Of a DNA stretch of 64,000 nucleotides, positions 8,486 through 16,844 are shown in pieces. The notes beneath the pieces are model-generated. The model was not told the origin of the DNA. It searched no databases and saw only the letters and a list, made by a program, of their open reading frames with translations. Numbering within the stretch: the stretch's first letter is position 1; each line of letters starts with the position of its first letter. The translations under genes were made by a program, and so were the position numbers. Location of the stretch: assembly GCA_017307375.1 (NCBI GenBank), contig JAFKFH010000016.1, positions 169,163 through 233,162 on the forward strand, written 5' to 3'. This DNA is from Alphaproteobacteria bacterium (GTDB lineage: Bacteria > Pseudomonadota > Alphaproteobacteria > Ferrovibrionales > Ferrovibrionaceae).

Positions 8486-8569
8486 GCGTCATCCCAGCGC
8501 TTTATTGATGCCGGGCGCCGGGAAGGCGACACTGTCCTTCGATCAGATCGCTTGTCGACGGAGTACGTG

Positions 8570-9034
8570 ATGGCCGTGGCCTGGGAAGAACAGCGGGCTA
8601 GCCGCATCATCGAGCGTCATCTGGGCACCGAGGGTGCCCTGTTGCCGATGCTGCATGACCTGCAGGAGGAATTCGGCCACGTGCCAGAGGCGGCGCTGCC
8701 GTTGCTGGCGGGCGCGCTCAACCTGTCGCGCGCCGAGGTCCATGGCGTCGTCACCTTCTATCACGACTTCCGCCGCGCGCCGGCTGGCCGCCATGTGCTG
8801 AAACTCTGCCGGGCCGAAGCCTGCCAGTCGGTCGGCGCCGATGCGCTGCATCAACGCCTGCTTGGTCGTCTCGGCCTCGACTGGGGGGCGACCACGCCCG
8901 ACGACCGCCTGACGGTAGAGGCGACCTACTGCCTCGGCCTTTGTGCCTGCGGGCCGGCGGCGCTGATGGACGGCCGGGTGGTCGGCCGGCTCGACGACAC
9001 GACCCTCGACGAACTGGTCGGGGAGGCACGCTGA
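8570..9034 (+). CDS. fdsG: NAD-dependent formate dehydrogenase, gamma subunit
   Basis: A 154 aa NuoE-like subunit that carries one [2Fe-2S] cluster in a thioredoxin-like fold and passes electrons toward NAD within the soluble formate dehydrogenase. The helical N-terminus is followed by VHGVVTFYHDF. The four cluster Cys are in LCRAEACQS and in YCLGLCACGPA. I prefer the ATG at 8570, which has GGAG 6 bp upstream; an in-frame TTG at 8552 would add six residues. Its stop overlaps the fdsB start (TGATG). The expected role is cytosolic formate oxidation to CO2 with NADH production. Confidence 0.93.
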   Translation: MAVAWEEQRASRIIERHLGTEGALLPMLHDLQEEFGHVPEAALPLLAGALNLSRAEVHGVVTFYHDFRRAPAGRHVLKLCRAEACQSVGADALHQRLLGRLGLDWGATTPDDRLTVEATYCLGLCACGPAALMDGRVVGRLDDTTLDELVGEAR

Positions 9035-10587
9035 TGGCCCGTCTTTTTGTGCCTCGCGATGCCGCGGCGCTGGCCGTTGGCGCCGAAAAGGTCGTCGCCG
9101 CGATCGAGGCCGAGGCGCGCCGGCGCGGACTTGCCGTCGAGATCGTGCGCACCGGCTCTCGCGGGCTGTTCTGGCTCGAGACGATGGTCGAGGTCGCCAC
9201 GCCGCTCGGCCGCATCGCCTACGGCCCGGTCAAGGCCGCCGATGTCGCCAGCCTTTTCGATGCCGGCCTGCTGATCGGCGCGGCCCACCCGTTGCGGCTG
9301 GGGCTGCCTGACGATCTGCCTTTCCTCAAGCGCCAGACCCGGCTGACCTTCGCCCGCTGCGGCATCGTCGATCCGCTGTCGCTCGACGATTACCGCACCC
9401 ATGGCGGCTATCGCGGCCTGAAGCGTGCGCTGACGCTGGGACCTGCCGGCATCATCGACGAGGTGACGCGGTCGGGCCTGCGCGGTCGCGGCGGCGCGGG
9501 CTTTCCGACCGGCATCAAGTGGAAGACGGTGGCCGACGCGGCGGCCGATCGCAAATACATCGTCTGCAATGCCGACGAGGGCGATTCCGGCACCTATGCC
9601 GACCGCATGATCATGGAAGGCGATCCCTTCGTGCTGATCGAGGGGATGACGATCGCCGGGATCGCGGTGGGCGCGACCAAGGGCTATATCTACTGCCGCT
9701 CGGAATATCCCGATGCGATCCGGGTGACGCGCCGGGCGATCGAGATCGCGCGCGACGACGGCGCGCTGGGGGCAGACATCAACGGGTCGGGCTTCGATTT
9801 CGACATCGAAGTCCGCGTCGGCGCCGGCGCCTATGTCTGCGGCGAGGAAACCGCGCTGCTGGAAAGCCTCGAGGGCAAGCGCGGCGTGGTGCGCGCCAAG
9901 CCGCCGCTGCCGGCGCACAAGGGCCTGTTCGGCCGGCCGACCGTGATCAACAACCTGATCTCGCTGGCGTCGGTGCCCATCGTGCTGTCCGAAGGGGCCG
10001 CGGCCTATGCCGATCTCGGCCTCGGCCGCTCCCGCGGCACCATGCCGATCCAATTGGCCGGCAATATCCGCCATGGCGGGCTGTTCGAGGCTGCGTTCGG
10101 CCTGACGCTGGGCGAGATCGTCGACGACATCGGTGGCGGCACGCTGACCGGGCGGCCGGTGCGCGCGGTGCAGTGCGGCGGCCCGCTCGGCGCCTATTTC
10201 TCCCGCGCGCTGTTCGGCACGCCCTATGACTACGAGGCCTTCGCGGCAGCCGACGGGCTGATCGGCCATGGCGGCATCGTCGTGTTCGACGATACCGTCG
10301 ACATGGCCCGCCAGGCCAGGTTCGCGATGGAGTTCTGCGCCATCGAATCCTGCGGCAAGTGCACGCCCTGCCGCATCGGCTCGACCCGCGGAGCCGAGGT
10401 GATGACCAGGGTCATCGCCGGCGAGCGGCGCGAGGCGAATGTGCAGCTGGTCGAAGACCTCTGCAACACGATGAAGTTCGGCTCGCTCTGCGCGCTCGGC
10501 GGCTTCACGCCCTATCCCGTCCTGAGTGCGATCAGGCATTTCCCCGAAGATTTCGGCCGTGCGCCCGTCGGCGCGGCGGCGGAATAA
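9034..10587 (+). CDS. fdsB: NAD-dependent formate dehydrogenase, beta subunit (FMN/NADH-binding)
   Basis: A 517 aa NuoF-like subunit. After an N-terminal domain of about 110 residues comes the NADH/FMN-binding core, with RGRGGAGFPTG at 150-160 and the glycine-rich VGAGAYVCGEETALLESLEG near 262-281. A C-terminal [4Fe-4S] site follows in ESCGKCTPCRIGSTRG. It takes electrons from FdsA via iron-sulfur clusters and reduces NAD. The ATG at 9034 shares bases with the fdsG stop. It is followed after 10 bp by fdsA, preceded by AAGGAGG. Confidence 0.95.
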   Translation: MARLFVPRDAAALAVGAEKVVAAIEAEARRRGLAVEIVRTGSRGLFWLETMVEVATPLGRIAYGPVKAADVASLFDAGLLIGAAHPLRLGLPDDLPFLKRQTRLTFARCGIVDPLSLDDYRTHGGYRGLKRALTLGPAGIIDEVTRSGLRGRGGAGFPTGIKWKTVADAAADRKYIVCNADEGDSGTYADRMIMEGDPFVLIEGMTIAGIAVGATKGYIYCRSEYPDAIRVTRRAIEIARDDGALGADINGSGFDFDIEVRVGAGAYVCGEETALLESLEGKRGVVRAKPPLPAHKGLFGRPTVINNLISLASVPIVLSEGAAAYADLGLGRSRGTMPIQLAGNIRHGGLFEAAFGLTLGEIVDDIGGGTLTGRPVRAVQCGGPLGAYFSRALFGTPYDYEAFAAADGLIGHGGIVVFDDTVDMARQARFAMEFCAIESCGKCTPCRIGSTRGAEVMTRVIAGERREANVQLVEDLCNTMKFGSLCALGGFTPYPVLSAIRHFPEDFGRAPVGAAAE

Positions 10588-10597
10588 GGAGGCACCC

Positions 10598-13438
10598 ATG
10601 GCTCTGGTCCACGAGACCGACTACGGCACCCCCGCCTCGAAGTCGACCGCGACGGTCGAGCTGACCATCGACGGCACCACGGTGCGCGTGCCGGAAGGCA
10701 CCTCGATCATGCGGGCGGCGATGGATGCCGGCATCGCGGTCCCCAAGCTCTGCGCTACCGATACGCTGGACGCCTTCGGTTCGTGCCGGCTGTGCCTGGT
10801 CGAGATCCAGGGGCGCCCCGGCACGCCCGCCTCCTGCACCACGCCCGTCGCGGCCGGCATGACGGTTTCGACCCAGACCGAGCGGCTGAAGCAGATCCGC
10901 AAGGGGGTGATGGAACTCTACATCTCCGACCACCCGCTGGACTGCCTGACCTGCGCGGCGAACGGCGACTGCGAACTGCAGGACATGGCCGGCGCGGTCG
11001 GCCTGCGCGAGGTGCGCTACGGCCAGGGCGGCGAGAACCACCTCGACCTCGCCAAGGACGAATCGAATCCGTATTTCACCTTCGACGCCTCCAAGTGCAT
11101 CGTCTGCTCGCGCTGTGTCCGCGCCTGCGAGGAAGTGCAGGGTACTTTCGCGCTGACCATCCAGGCGCGCGGCTTCGACTCGAAGGTCTCGCCGGGCATG
11201 AACGAGAGCTTCCTGCAGTCGGAATGCGTCTCCTGCGGCGCCTGCGTCCAGGCCTGTCCGACCGCGACGCTGACCGAGAAGACGGTGATCGAGATCGGCC
11301 AGCCCGAGCATTCGGTGGTCACCACCTGCGCCTATTGCGGCGTCGGCTGCTCGTTCAAGGCGGAGATGCGCGGCAACGAGGTCGTGCGCATGGTGCCGTG
11401 GAAGGATGGCAAGGCCAATCGCGGTCATAGCTGCGTCAAGGGGCGCTTTGCCTGGGGCTATGCCAACCACCGCGAGCGCATCCTCAATCCGATGATCCGC
11501 GAAGCGATCGACCAGCCGTGGCGCGAAGTGTCGTGGGAGGTGGCGATCGACCGGGTCGCGTCGGAATTCCGCCGCATCCAGGAAAAATACGGCCGCCGCG
11601 CCATCGGCGGGATCACCTCCTCGCGCTGCACCAACGAGGAAACCTTCCTGGTGCAGAAGCTGATCCGCGCCGGCTTCGGCAACAACAATGTCGATACCTG
11701 TGCCCGGGTCTGCCATTCCCCGACCGGCTATGGCCTCAAGACCGCCTTCGGCACCTCGGCCGGCACCCAGGATTTCGATTCGGTCGAGGAGACCGACGTC
11801 GTCCTGCTGATCGGGGCCAACCCGACCGACGGCCACCCGGTGTTCGCCTCGCGGCTGAAGAAGCGGCTGCGCCAGGGGGCCAGGCTGATCGTCGTCGATC
11901 CGCGCCGCATCGATCTCGTCCGCTCGGCGCATATCGAGGCGGCCCATCACCTGCCGCTGCGCCCCGGCACCAATGTCGCGATCCTCAACGCGCTCGCCCA
12001 TACCATCGTCACCGAAGGCCTGGTCGACGAGGCGTTCGTGCGCAGCCGCTGCGACTGGGAAGATTTTCAGGATTGGGCGTCGTTCATTTCCGAGCCCGAG
12101 AACAGCCCGGAAACCGTCGCTCCGATGGCCGGCGTAGCCCCGGAGGAAATCCGCAAGGCTGCCCGCCTCTACGCGACCGGCGGCAACGGCTCGATCTATT
12201 ACGGCCTCGGCGTGACCGAACACAGCCAGGGGTCGACCACGGTGATGGCGATCGCCAATCTGGCGATGGCCACCGGCAATCTCGGCCGGCCCGGCGTCGG
12301 CGTGAACCCGCTGCGTGGCCAGAACAATGTCCAGGGTTCCTGCGACATGGGTTCGTTCCCGCATGAGCTGTCGGGGTATCGCCACGTTTCCGACGATGCC
12401 ACCCGGCAGATGTTCGAGGCATTCTGGGGCGTCGACCTCGACGACGAGCCGGGCCTGCGCATCCCCAACATGCTGGATGCCGCCGTCGACGGCACCTTCC
12501 GCGGCCTCTACGTCCAGGGCGAGGATATCCTGCAGTCGGACCCGAACACGCGACATGTCGCGGCGGGCCTGGCGGCGATGGAATGCGTCGTCGTCCAGGA
12601 CCTGTTCCTGAACGAGACGGCCAACTACGCCCATATCTTCCTGCCCGGCTCGACCTTCCTGGAGAAGGACGGCACCTTCACCAATGCCGAGCGGCGCATC
12701 AACCGCGTGCGCAAGGTGATGCCGCCCAAGAACGGCTATGCGGACTGGGAAATCACCTTGCTGATCGCCAGGGCGATGGGCGTGCCGATGGATTACGACC
12801 ATCCCGCCCGGATCATGGACGAGATCGCGGCGCTGACGCCGACCTTTGCCGGCGTCTCCTATGCCCGGCTGGACGAACTCGGCTCGGTGCAGTGGCCCTG
12901 CAACGAGGCCGCGCCACTGGGCAGCCCGATCATGCACGGCAACGGCTTTGCCCGCGGCCGCGGCAAGTTCATGATCACCGAATACGTCGCGACCGAGGAA
13001 CGCTCGACCAGCCGCTTCCCGCTGCTGTTGACCACCGGTCGCATCCTCAGCCAGTACAATGTCGGCGCCCAGACCCGGCGCACCGCCAACGTCGTCTGGC
13101 ATGACGAGGACGTGCTGGAAATCCATCCCCACGATGCCGAGGACCGGGGCGTGCGCGACGGCGACTGGGTGACGATCCAGAGCCGGGCGGGGGCCACCAC
13201 GCTGCGTGCCCTGATCACCGACCGCGTGGCGCCGGGCGTGGTCTACACGACCTTCCACCACCCGGCGACCCAGGCGAATGTGGTGACGACCGACTATTCC
13301 GACTGGGCGACCAACTGCCCGGAATACAAGGTCACCGCGGTGCAGATCACGCCCTCGAACGGTCCGACCGACTGGCAGGAGCGTTATCGCGAACAGGCCG
13401 ATCGCAGCCGCCGCATTGCCGCGGATGCCGCCGAATGA
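10598..13438 (+). CDS. fdsA: NAD-dependent formate dehydrogenase, molybdenum alpha subunit
   Basis: A 946 aa catalytic subunit. A NuoG-like N-terminus carries a [2Fe-2S] site (C52, C63, C66, C80) and a His-ligated [4Fe-4S] site (H112, C116, C119, C125). Two ferredoxin clusters follow (C167/170/173/177 and C210/213/216/220). The bis-MGD molybdopterin domain starts with a further [4Fe-4S] motif (C244, C247, C251, C279). The likely Mo-ligating Cys is C372 in RVCHSPTGYG; the His beside it is the conserved partner. The ATG at 10598 has AAGGAGG 7 bp upstream. Expression needs molybdenum cofactor made elsewhere. Confidence 0.96.
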   Translation: MALVHETDYGTPASKSTATVELTIDGTTVRVPEGTSIMRAAMDAGIAVPKLCATDTLDAFGSCRLCLVEIQGRPGTPASCTTPVAAGMTVSTQTERLKQIRKGVMELYISDHPLDCLTCAANGDCELQDMAGAVGLREVRYGQGGENHLDLAKDESNPYFTFDASKCIVCSRCVRACEEVQGTFALTIQARGFDSKVSPGMNESFLQSECVSCGACVQACPTATLTEKTVIEIGQPEHSVVTTCAYCGVGCSFKAEMRGNEVVRMVPWKDGKANRGHSCVKGRFAWGYANHRERILNPMIREAIDQPWREVSWEVAIDRVASEFRRIQEKYGRRAIGGITSSRCTNEETFLVQKLIRAGFGNNNVDTCARVCHSPTGYGLKTAFGTSAGTQDFDSVEETDVVLLIGANPTDGHPVFASRLKKRLRQGARLIVVDPRRIDLVRSAHIEAAHHLPLRPGTNVAILNALAHTIVTEGLVDEAFVRSRCDWEDFQDWASFISEPENSPETVAPMAGVAPEEIRKAARLYATGGNGSIYYGLGVTEHSQGSTTVMAIANLAMATGNLGRPGVGVNPLRGQNNVQGSCDMGSFPHELSGYRHVSDDATRQMFEAFWGVDLDDEPGLRIPNMLDAAVDGTFRGLYVQGEDILQSDPNTRHVAAGLAAMECVVVQDLFLNETANYAHIFLPGSTFLEKDGTFTNAERRINRVRKVMPPKNGYADWEITLLIARAMGVPMDYDHPARIMDEIAALTPTFAGVSYARLDELGSVQWPCNEAAPLGSPIMHGNGFARGRGKFMITEYVATEERSTSRFPLLLTTGRILSQYNVGAQTRRTANVVWHDEDVLEIHPHDAEDRGVRDGDWVTIQSRAGATTLRALITDRVAPGVVYTTFHHPATQANVVTTDYSDWATNCPEYKVTAVQITPSNGPTDWQERYREQADRSRRIAADAAE

Positions 13439-13695
13439 GTGGGGAAACCGTCGACCGCCTGGTGATGATGGCAAACCAGATCGGCAAGTTCTTCGCGCCG
13501 CAGCGCAAGATCGATCAGGCCGCCGCCATTGCCGATCATCTGGAGAAGTTCTGGGATCCGCGCATGCGGTCGCTGATCGTCGCGCATCTCGACGCCGGGG
13601 GCGCCGGCCTCGATCCGATGGTTTTCGCCGCCGTGGAGAAGATGAAGGCGAGCATGGCGGCGCGGCGGTCGACGGGCGCTGCCGCGGCGGGCTGA
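13435..13695 (+). CDS. fdsD: Formate dehydrogenase subunit delta
   Basis: A small 86 aa protein whose sequence VDRLVMMANQIGKFF followed by WDPRMRSLIVAH matches the FdsD family, a small protein needed for activity of NAD-linked formate dehydrogenases (known of the family; exact role not settled). Its ATG overlaps the fdsA stop by 4 bp. In many relatives fdsC, the sulfurtransferase-like chaperone, lies between fdsA and fdsD; here it is absent. The tail is alanine rich. Confidence 0.9.
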   Translation: MSGETVDRLVMMANQIGKFFAPQRKIDQAAAIADHLEKFWDPRMRSLIVAHLDAGGAGLDPMVFAAVEKMKASMAARRSTGAAAAG

Positions 13696-13702
13696 TGGTG
13701 GT

Positions 13703-13727
13703 GCCGGCGGCATGTCGTGCCGCCGGC
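13703..13727. terminator. Perfect 10 bp stem hairpin between convergent genes
   Basis: GCCGGCGGCA (13703-13712) and TGCCGCCGGC (13718-13727) pair fully around a 5-base loop. The hairpin lies 8 bp after fdsD and 12 bp beyond the stop of the convergent gene. No T run follows on either side, so it may act as a transcript end or stability element for both rather than a classical intrinsic terminator. Confidence 0.55.
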
Positions 13728-13738
13728 GGAACCGTTGG

Positions 13739-14080
13739 TCAGTGATCGGCGCCGTGCAGGATGACGTCGCGCAGGCCGGTCTCGTATTCGATGCCTTCCC
13801 GGGTCAGCTTGATCGCCATCGGGAACATGCCCTGGGCGAGGCCCTTGCGCTGCAGCGCAACCCAGACCGCCTCGTTCTTCAGACCGGTCGCATCGGCCGA
13901 CGAAACCACGGCGCGCCCGACATGGAAGTGGTCGCCATGCGGCTGCGGCAGGTGCAGGATGGTGACGCCCCCGTCATCCTCCATGCGCGCGCGGTTGCCG
14001 TCGCGGGCCAGTTCCTGCAGCAGGGTCAGGGTCTTGAGCTGCAGCGGGTTGAGCTTCAGCGGGTTCTTCTTGGCCGGCAT
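13739..14080 (-). CDS. Conserved hypothetical protein
   Basis: A 113 aa protein of unknown function. It has a basic start (MPAKKNPLKLNPLQLKTLTL) and a His-rich centre (LPQPHGDHFHVG). The C-terminus, LTREGIEYETGLRDVIL, looks like a winged-helix-type end. The LNPLQLKTLTLLQELA stretch resembles a helix. I chose the ATG at 14080, preceded by GGAG at 6 bp; the frame continues upstream but through an intrinsic terminator at 14100-14130, so a longer protein is unlikely. The HGDHFH cluster could bind metal, but this is only a guess. Confidence 0.65.
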   Translation of the reverse strand: MPAKKNPLKLNPLQLKTLTLLQELARDGNRARMEDDGGVTILHLPQPHGDHFHVGRAVVSSADATGLKNEAVWVALQRKGLAQGMFPMAIKLTREGIEYETGLRDVILHGADH

Positions 14081-14099
14081 GGCATTCTCCAGGTCTTCG

Positions 14100-14130
14100 A
14101 AAAAACGGGGCGGCACGCTACTGCCGCCCG
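14100..14130 (-). terminator. Rho-independent terminator after the secreted-protein gene
   Basis: Read on the minus strand, GGGCGGCA (rc of 14122-14129) pairs with TGCCGCCC (rc of 14108-14115) around a 6-base loop. It is followed by CCG and six T residues (A run at 14100-14105). It sits 23 bp after the stop of the gene at 14153-15562 and is the clearest intrinsic terminator in the window. Confidence 0.8.
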
Positions 14131-14152
14131 CGGCTTCGCGCAACCGCACTGA

Positions 14153-15562
14153 TCAGAAGCGGAACCGTTCGATGGTGACCGACTTGTTCGAGCGGCCATA
14201 GGTGATCTTGCCGGCAGTCGCGCTGGTGAAGCTGACGTCGATCTGGCCGAGATCGCGCGAAACGGCCGGAATCGGCGCGTTGGCCGAGCCGGCGCTGGTC
14301 AGCGTCGGCCCGGCCGCGAAGCCAAGCAACCGGCCGGTGAAGCTTGCCGGGCTGGTTACCTTGTTGGAAGCGATCGCCCAGGTGGCCTTGCCGACCGCAC
14401 CGGGCTCGTCGCTGTAGGACAGGATGCCGATCATCATCGCGTCGTTCTGCAATTCCACGAACACGGCCCGCCCGCCCTCGTTCTTGGTCCACCACCAGCC
14501 GGTTTCCGGCGTGATCGCCGGGGTCGTGGTCGTTCCGCTGGTCGTGGTGCTGGCCACCGGCACGGTCGCGCCCTGGATCGGATAGCGGCGGATCGCAAAC
14601 GACGCGTTCGTCCCGCCGGCGCTGTAGCTCATCGTGCCGGTCAGCGCGGTGTCGAACACCAGGCGCAGATTGGTCGCGACCGCGCCCGTCGGCGACGGTG
14701 GCAAATAGACCTGATCGAACGCCGTGCCGTTGGCGAAATCGAGCAGGGTCAGCGGTCCGTCCGGCGTCGGCAGCGAACTGTAGCCCGTGGTGCCGTCCTC
14801 GGTGCGCAGCTGGCCCTGCATCAGATACCAGCGGGCCAGGAACGGCTGGACCGGTTCGTACAGCATCGGCGTGCCGAGGAAGGCGGGGCCGGTCAACAGC
14901 GGGCTGTTGTTGCGGAACTCCATCGGGAAGGCGACGCCGGGAACATTGGTGTTGTACCACCAGCCCGATTGCGGCTGGAACGCGTCGGAGGTCCTGGGCG
15001 CAGCAAGCCCGACGCCGGCGGCGATGGTGAAAGGCCCTTCGTTCAGATAGGGCGGCTGGTTGTTGAAGATGCCGTCGACCTGAACCCGGTAGGTCGTGCC
15101 GGCCGCCGCGGCGAAGGTGACCGAGGCGTTGTAGCGCCCGGCCGGCGCGATATCCTGCACGAGCGTCGAGAGGCTGGTGAGTGCCGTGCCGGTATAAATC
15201 GTCAGGGCGGGCCGGAACCGGTTGGGGTCGAGCGAACTGGACGACACGGTGATCCGGGCATCGCCGCTGACGGTCGGCGTCCATTGCAGCCAGACCGTCC
15301 GGCCGGCCGAACCGGCGGGTACCGGTTCGCCGGTCGTCACCGCAGTCCCCTTGTTGGTCAGTGTCGCGCTCATGCCCGGCAGGACCGAGACGGCCTGGCC
15401 GCCGGTGCCGGCCGGGAAGATCGTGAAGGGGCTGGCGAACTTGCCGGTCGGGCCGGTCGTGGTCTGGGCGGTGGCCGTGGTTTGCCAGAATGCCAGGGTC
15501 AGCGCGAACGCGAGGAGCAGCGCGCGGTGCGCCAAAATCCGGAGATGACGTAGAGACTGCAC
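14153..15562 (-). CDS. Secreted protein with duplicated Trp-rich module
   Basis: A 469 aa exported protein, not assigned a function. I chose the GTG at 15562 because AGGAAGG lies 9 bp upstream and it gives a classic signal peptide ending TATAQ near residue 33; another in-frame GTG lies at 15616. Residues about 75-165 resemble a bacterial prepeptidase/PPC-type beta-sandwich (VWLQWTPTVSGDARITV). Two related modules follow. One starts SGWWYNTNVPG near 199 and ends IRRYPI near 328; the other starts TGWWWTKNEGG near 354 and ends IERFRF at the C-terminus. A Thr-rich linker joins them. Such GWWW modules occur in other proteobacterial secreted proteins of unknown role. An intrinsic terminator follows. 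Confidence 0.75.
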   Translation of the reverse strand: MQSLRHLRILAHRALLLAFALTLAFWQTTATAQTTTGPTGKFASPFTIFPAGTGGQAVSVLPGMSATLTNKGTAVTTGEPVPAGSAGRTVWLQWTPTVSGDARITVSSSSLDPNRFRPALTIYTGTALTSLSTLVQDIAPAGRYNASVTFAAAAGTTYRVQVDGIFNNQPPYLNEGPFTIAAGVGLAAPRTSDAFQPQSGWWYNTNVPGVAFPMEFRNNSPLLTGPAFLGTPMLYEPVQPFLARWYLMQGQLRTEDGTTGYSSLPTPDGPLTLLDFANGTAFDQVYLPPSPTGAVATNLRLVFDTALTGTMSYSAGGTNASFAIRRYPIQGATVPVASTTTSGTTTTPAITPETGWWWTKNEGGRAVFVELQNDAMMIGILSYSDEPGAVGKATWAIASNKVTSPASFTGRLLGFAAGPTLTSAGSANAPIPAVSRDLGQIDVSFTSATAGKITYGRSNKSVTIERFRF

Positions 15563-15661
15563 GGCTGCCGACCTTCCTGGCGGATTCTTCCGAGGTTCAA
15601 GCCGGCATTCTACCACCGAGCGGTTAAAGGAGAATTTCTCGAGTCTTCTTGAATTGTCAGC

Positions 15662-16831
15662 CTATTTGTAAGGATCTGCCGCGTCGCGCAACCCGTCGCC
15701 GAGGAAATTGAAGGCCAAAACGACCAGAACGACTGGAATAACCGGCGCCATCAGCCATGGGTAGAGCGCGACAACATTGATATTCTGCGCCTCGTTGAGC
15801 AGCACGCCCCAGGACGTGATCGGCGGCCGCAACCCTAGTCCTAAGAACGAGAGCGCGGTTTCGCCGAGGATCATCGACGGGATCGACAGCGAGGCCGACG
15901 CGATCAGATGCGAGGTGAAGCTCGGCAGCAGATGGCGGCCGATGATGCGCTTGGGGCTGGCGCCCATCAGCTGGGCGGCGGTGCAGAAATCCTCCTCGCG
16001 CAGCGACAGGAGCTTCGAGCGCACCGCGCGGGCGAGGCCCGGCCAGTCGAGCAGGCCGAGAATGATGGTGATGCCGAAATAGACCAGAATCGGCGACCAG
16101 GTCACCGGCAGCGCTGCCGACAACGCCATCCACAGCGGCAGTTCGGGCAGCGACTTGATCAGTTCGATCAGGCGCTGGATCACGTTGTCGATCCAGCCGC
16201 CGTAATAGCCGGATATGCCGCCCAGCGTGATGCCGATCATGAACGAGATGGCGATGCCGACGAGACCGACGGTCAGCGAGATGCGGGTGCCGTAGATCAC
16301 CCGCGACAGGATGTCGCGCCCCAGACGGTCGGTGCCGAACAGATAGAGCGTGCCGCCTTCGGCCGGACAGACGAAATGGAAGTTCGACGGGATCAGGCCC
16401 CAGAAGTCGTAGCCGTCGCCCTGGCAGAAATAGCGCAGTTTCTGGATCTTGGTCTTGTCGTCCTGGTATTCGCGCTTCAGCGTCTGGACGTTCAGCTTGA
16501 AGCGCATGCCATAGACGAACGGACCGACGAATTCGCCGTCATGGAACAGGTGGATGGCCTGCGGCGGGGCATAGATGTGTCGCGGATCGCGGCTGTGCAG
16601 GTTGTAGGGGGCGACCAGTTCGGCGATCAGGGCGACCAGATAGATCGTCAGCAGGAAGACCAGCGAGACGACGGCGACGCGGTGGCGCTTGAACTTCCAC
16701 CACATCATCTGCCATTGCGAGGCCAGGAAATACTTTTCCTGGCCGGCGCTCATCCGTTCGACCGAATAGGGGTCGAAGGGTTCGCGGCTGACCCAGTGCT
16801 CGATCTTGTCGTCGCGGCGGATGTCGGTCAT
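15662..16831 (-). CDS. ABC transporter permease (DppC/YejE-like)
   Basis: A 389 aa inner-membrane permease with six predicted segments. The first is near residues 50-75. A long periplasmic loop of about 115 residues follows, containing RYFCQGDGYDFWGLIP, and the DppC-type core then opens with GTDRLGRDILSRVIYGTRIS. The EAA loop is in QLMGASPKRIIGRHLLPS. Peptide importers of the YejABEF kind have a similar long loop. It is the last gene of the importer set and lies 13 bp after the DppB-type permease. The substrate is probably an oligopeptide or a similar oligomer; this is inferred from family only. Confidence 0.88.
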   Translation of the reverse strand: MTDIRRDDKIEHWVSREPFDPYSVERMSAGQEKYFLASQWQMMWWKFKRHRVAVVSLVFLLTIYLVALIAELVAPYNLHSRDPRHIYAPPQAIHLFHDGEFVGPFVYGMRFKLNVQTLKREYQDDKTKIQKLRYFCQGDGYDFWGLIPSNFHFVCPAEGGTLYLFGTDRLGRDILSRVIYGTRISLTVGLVGIAISFMIGITLGGISGYYGGWIDNVIQRLIELIKSLPELPLWMALSAALPVTWSPILVYFGITIILGLLDWPGLARAVRSKLLSLREEDFCTAAQLMGASPKRIIGRHLLPSFTSHLIASASLSIPSMILGETALSFLGLGLRPPITSWGVLLNEAQNINVVALYPWLMAPVIPVVLVVLAFNFLGDGLRDAADPYK

Positions 16832-16844
16832 GTCGGCCCCTCCG

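Noticed and set aside
10532..13474. Open frame of 980 codons on the minus strand opposite fdsA
   Set aside because: fdsA is unmistakable on the other strand and the antisense product has no motif or credible composition.
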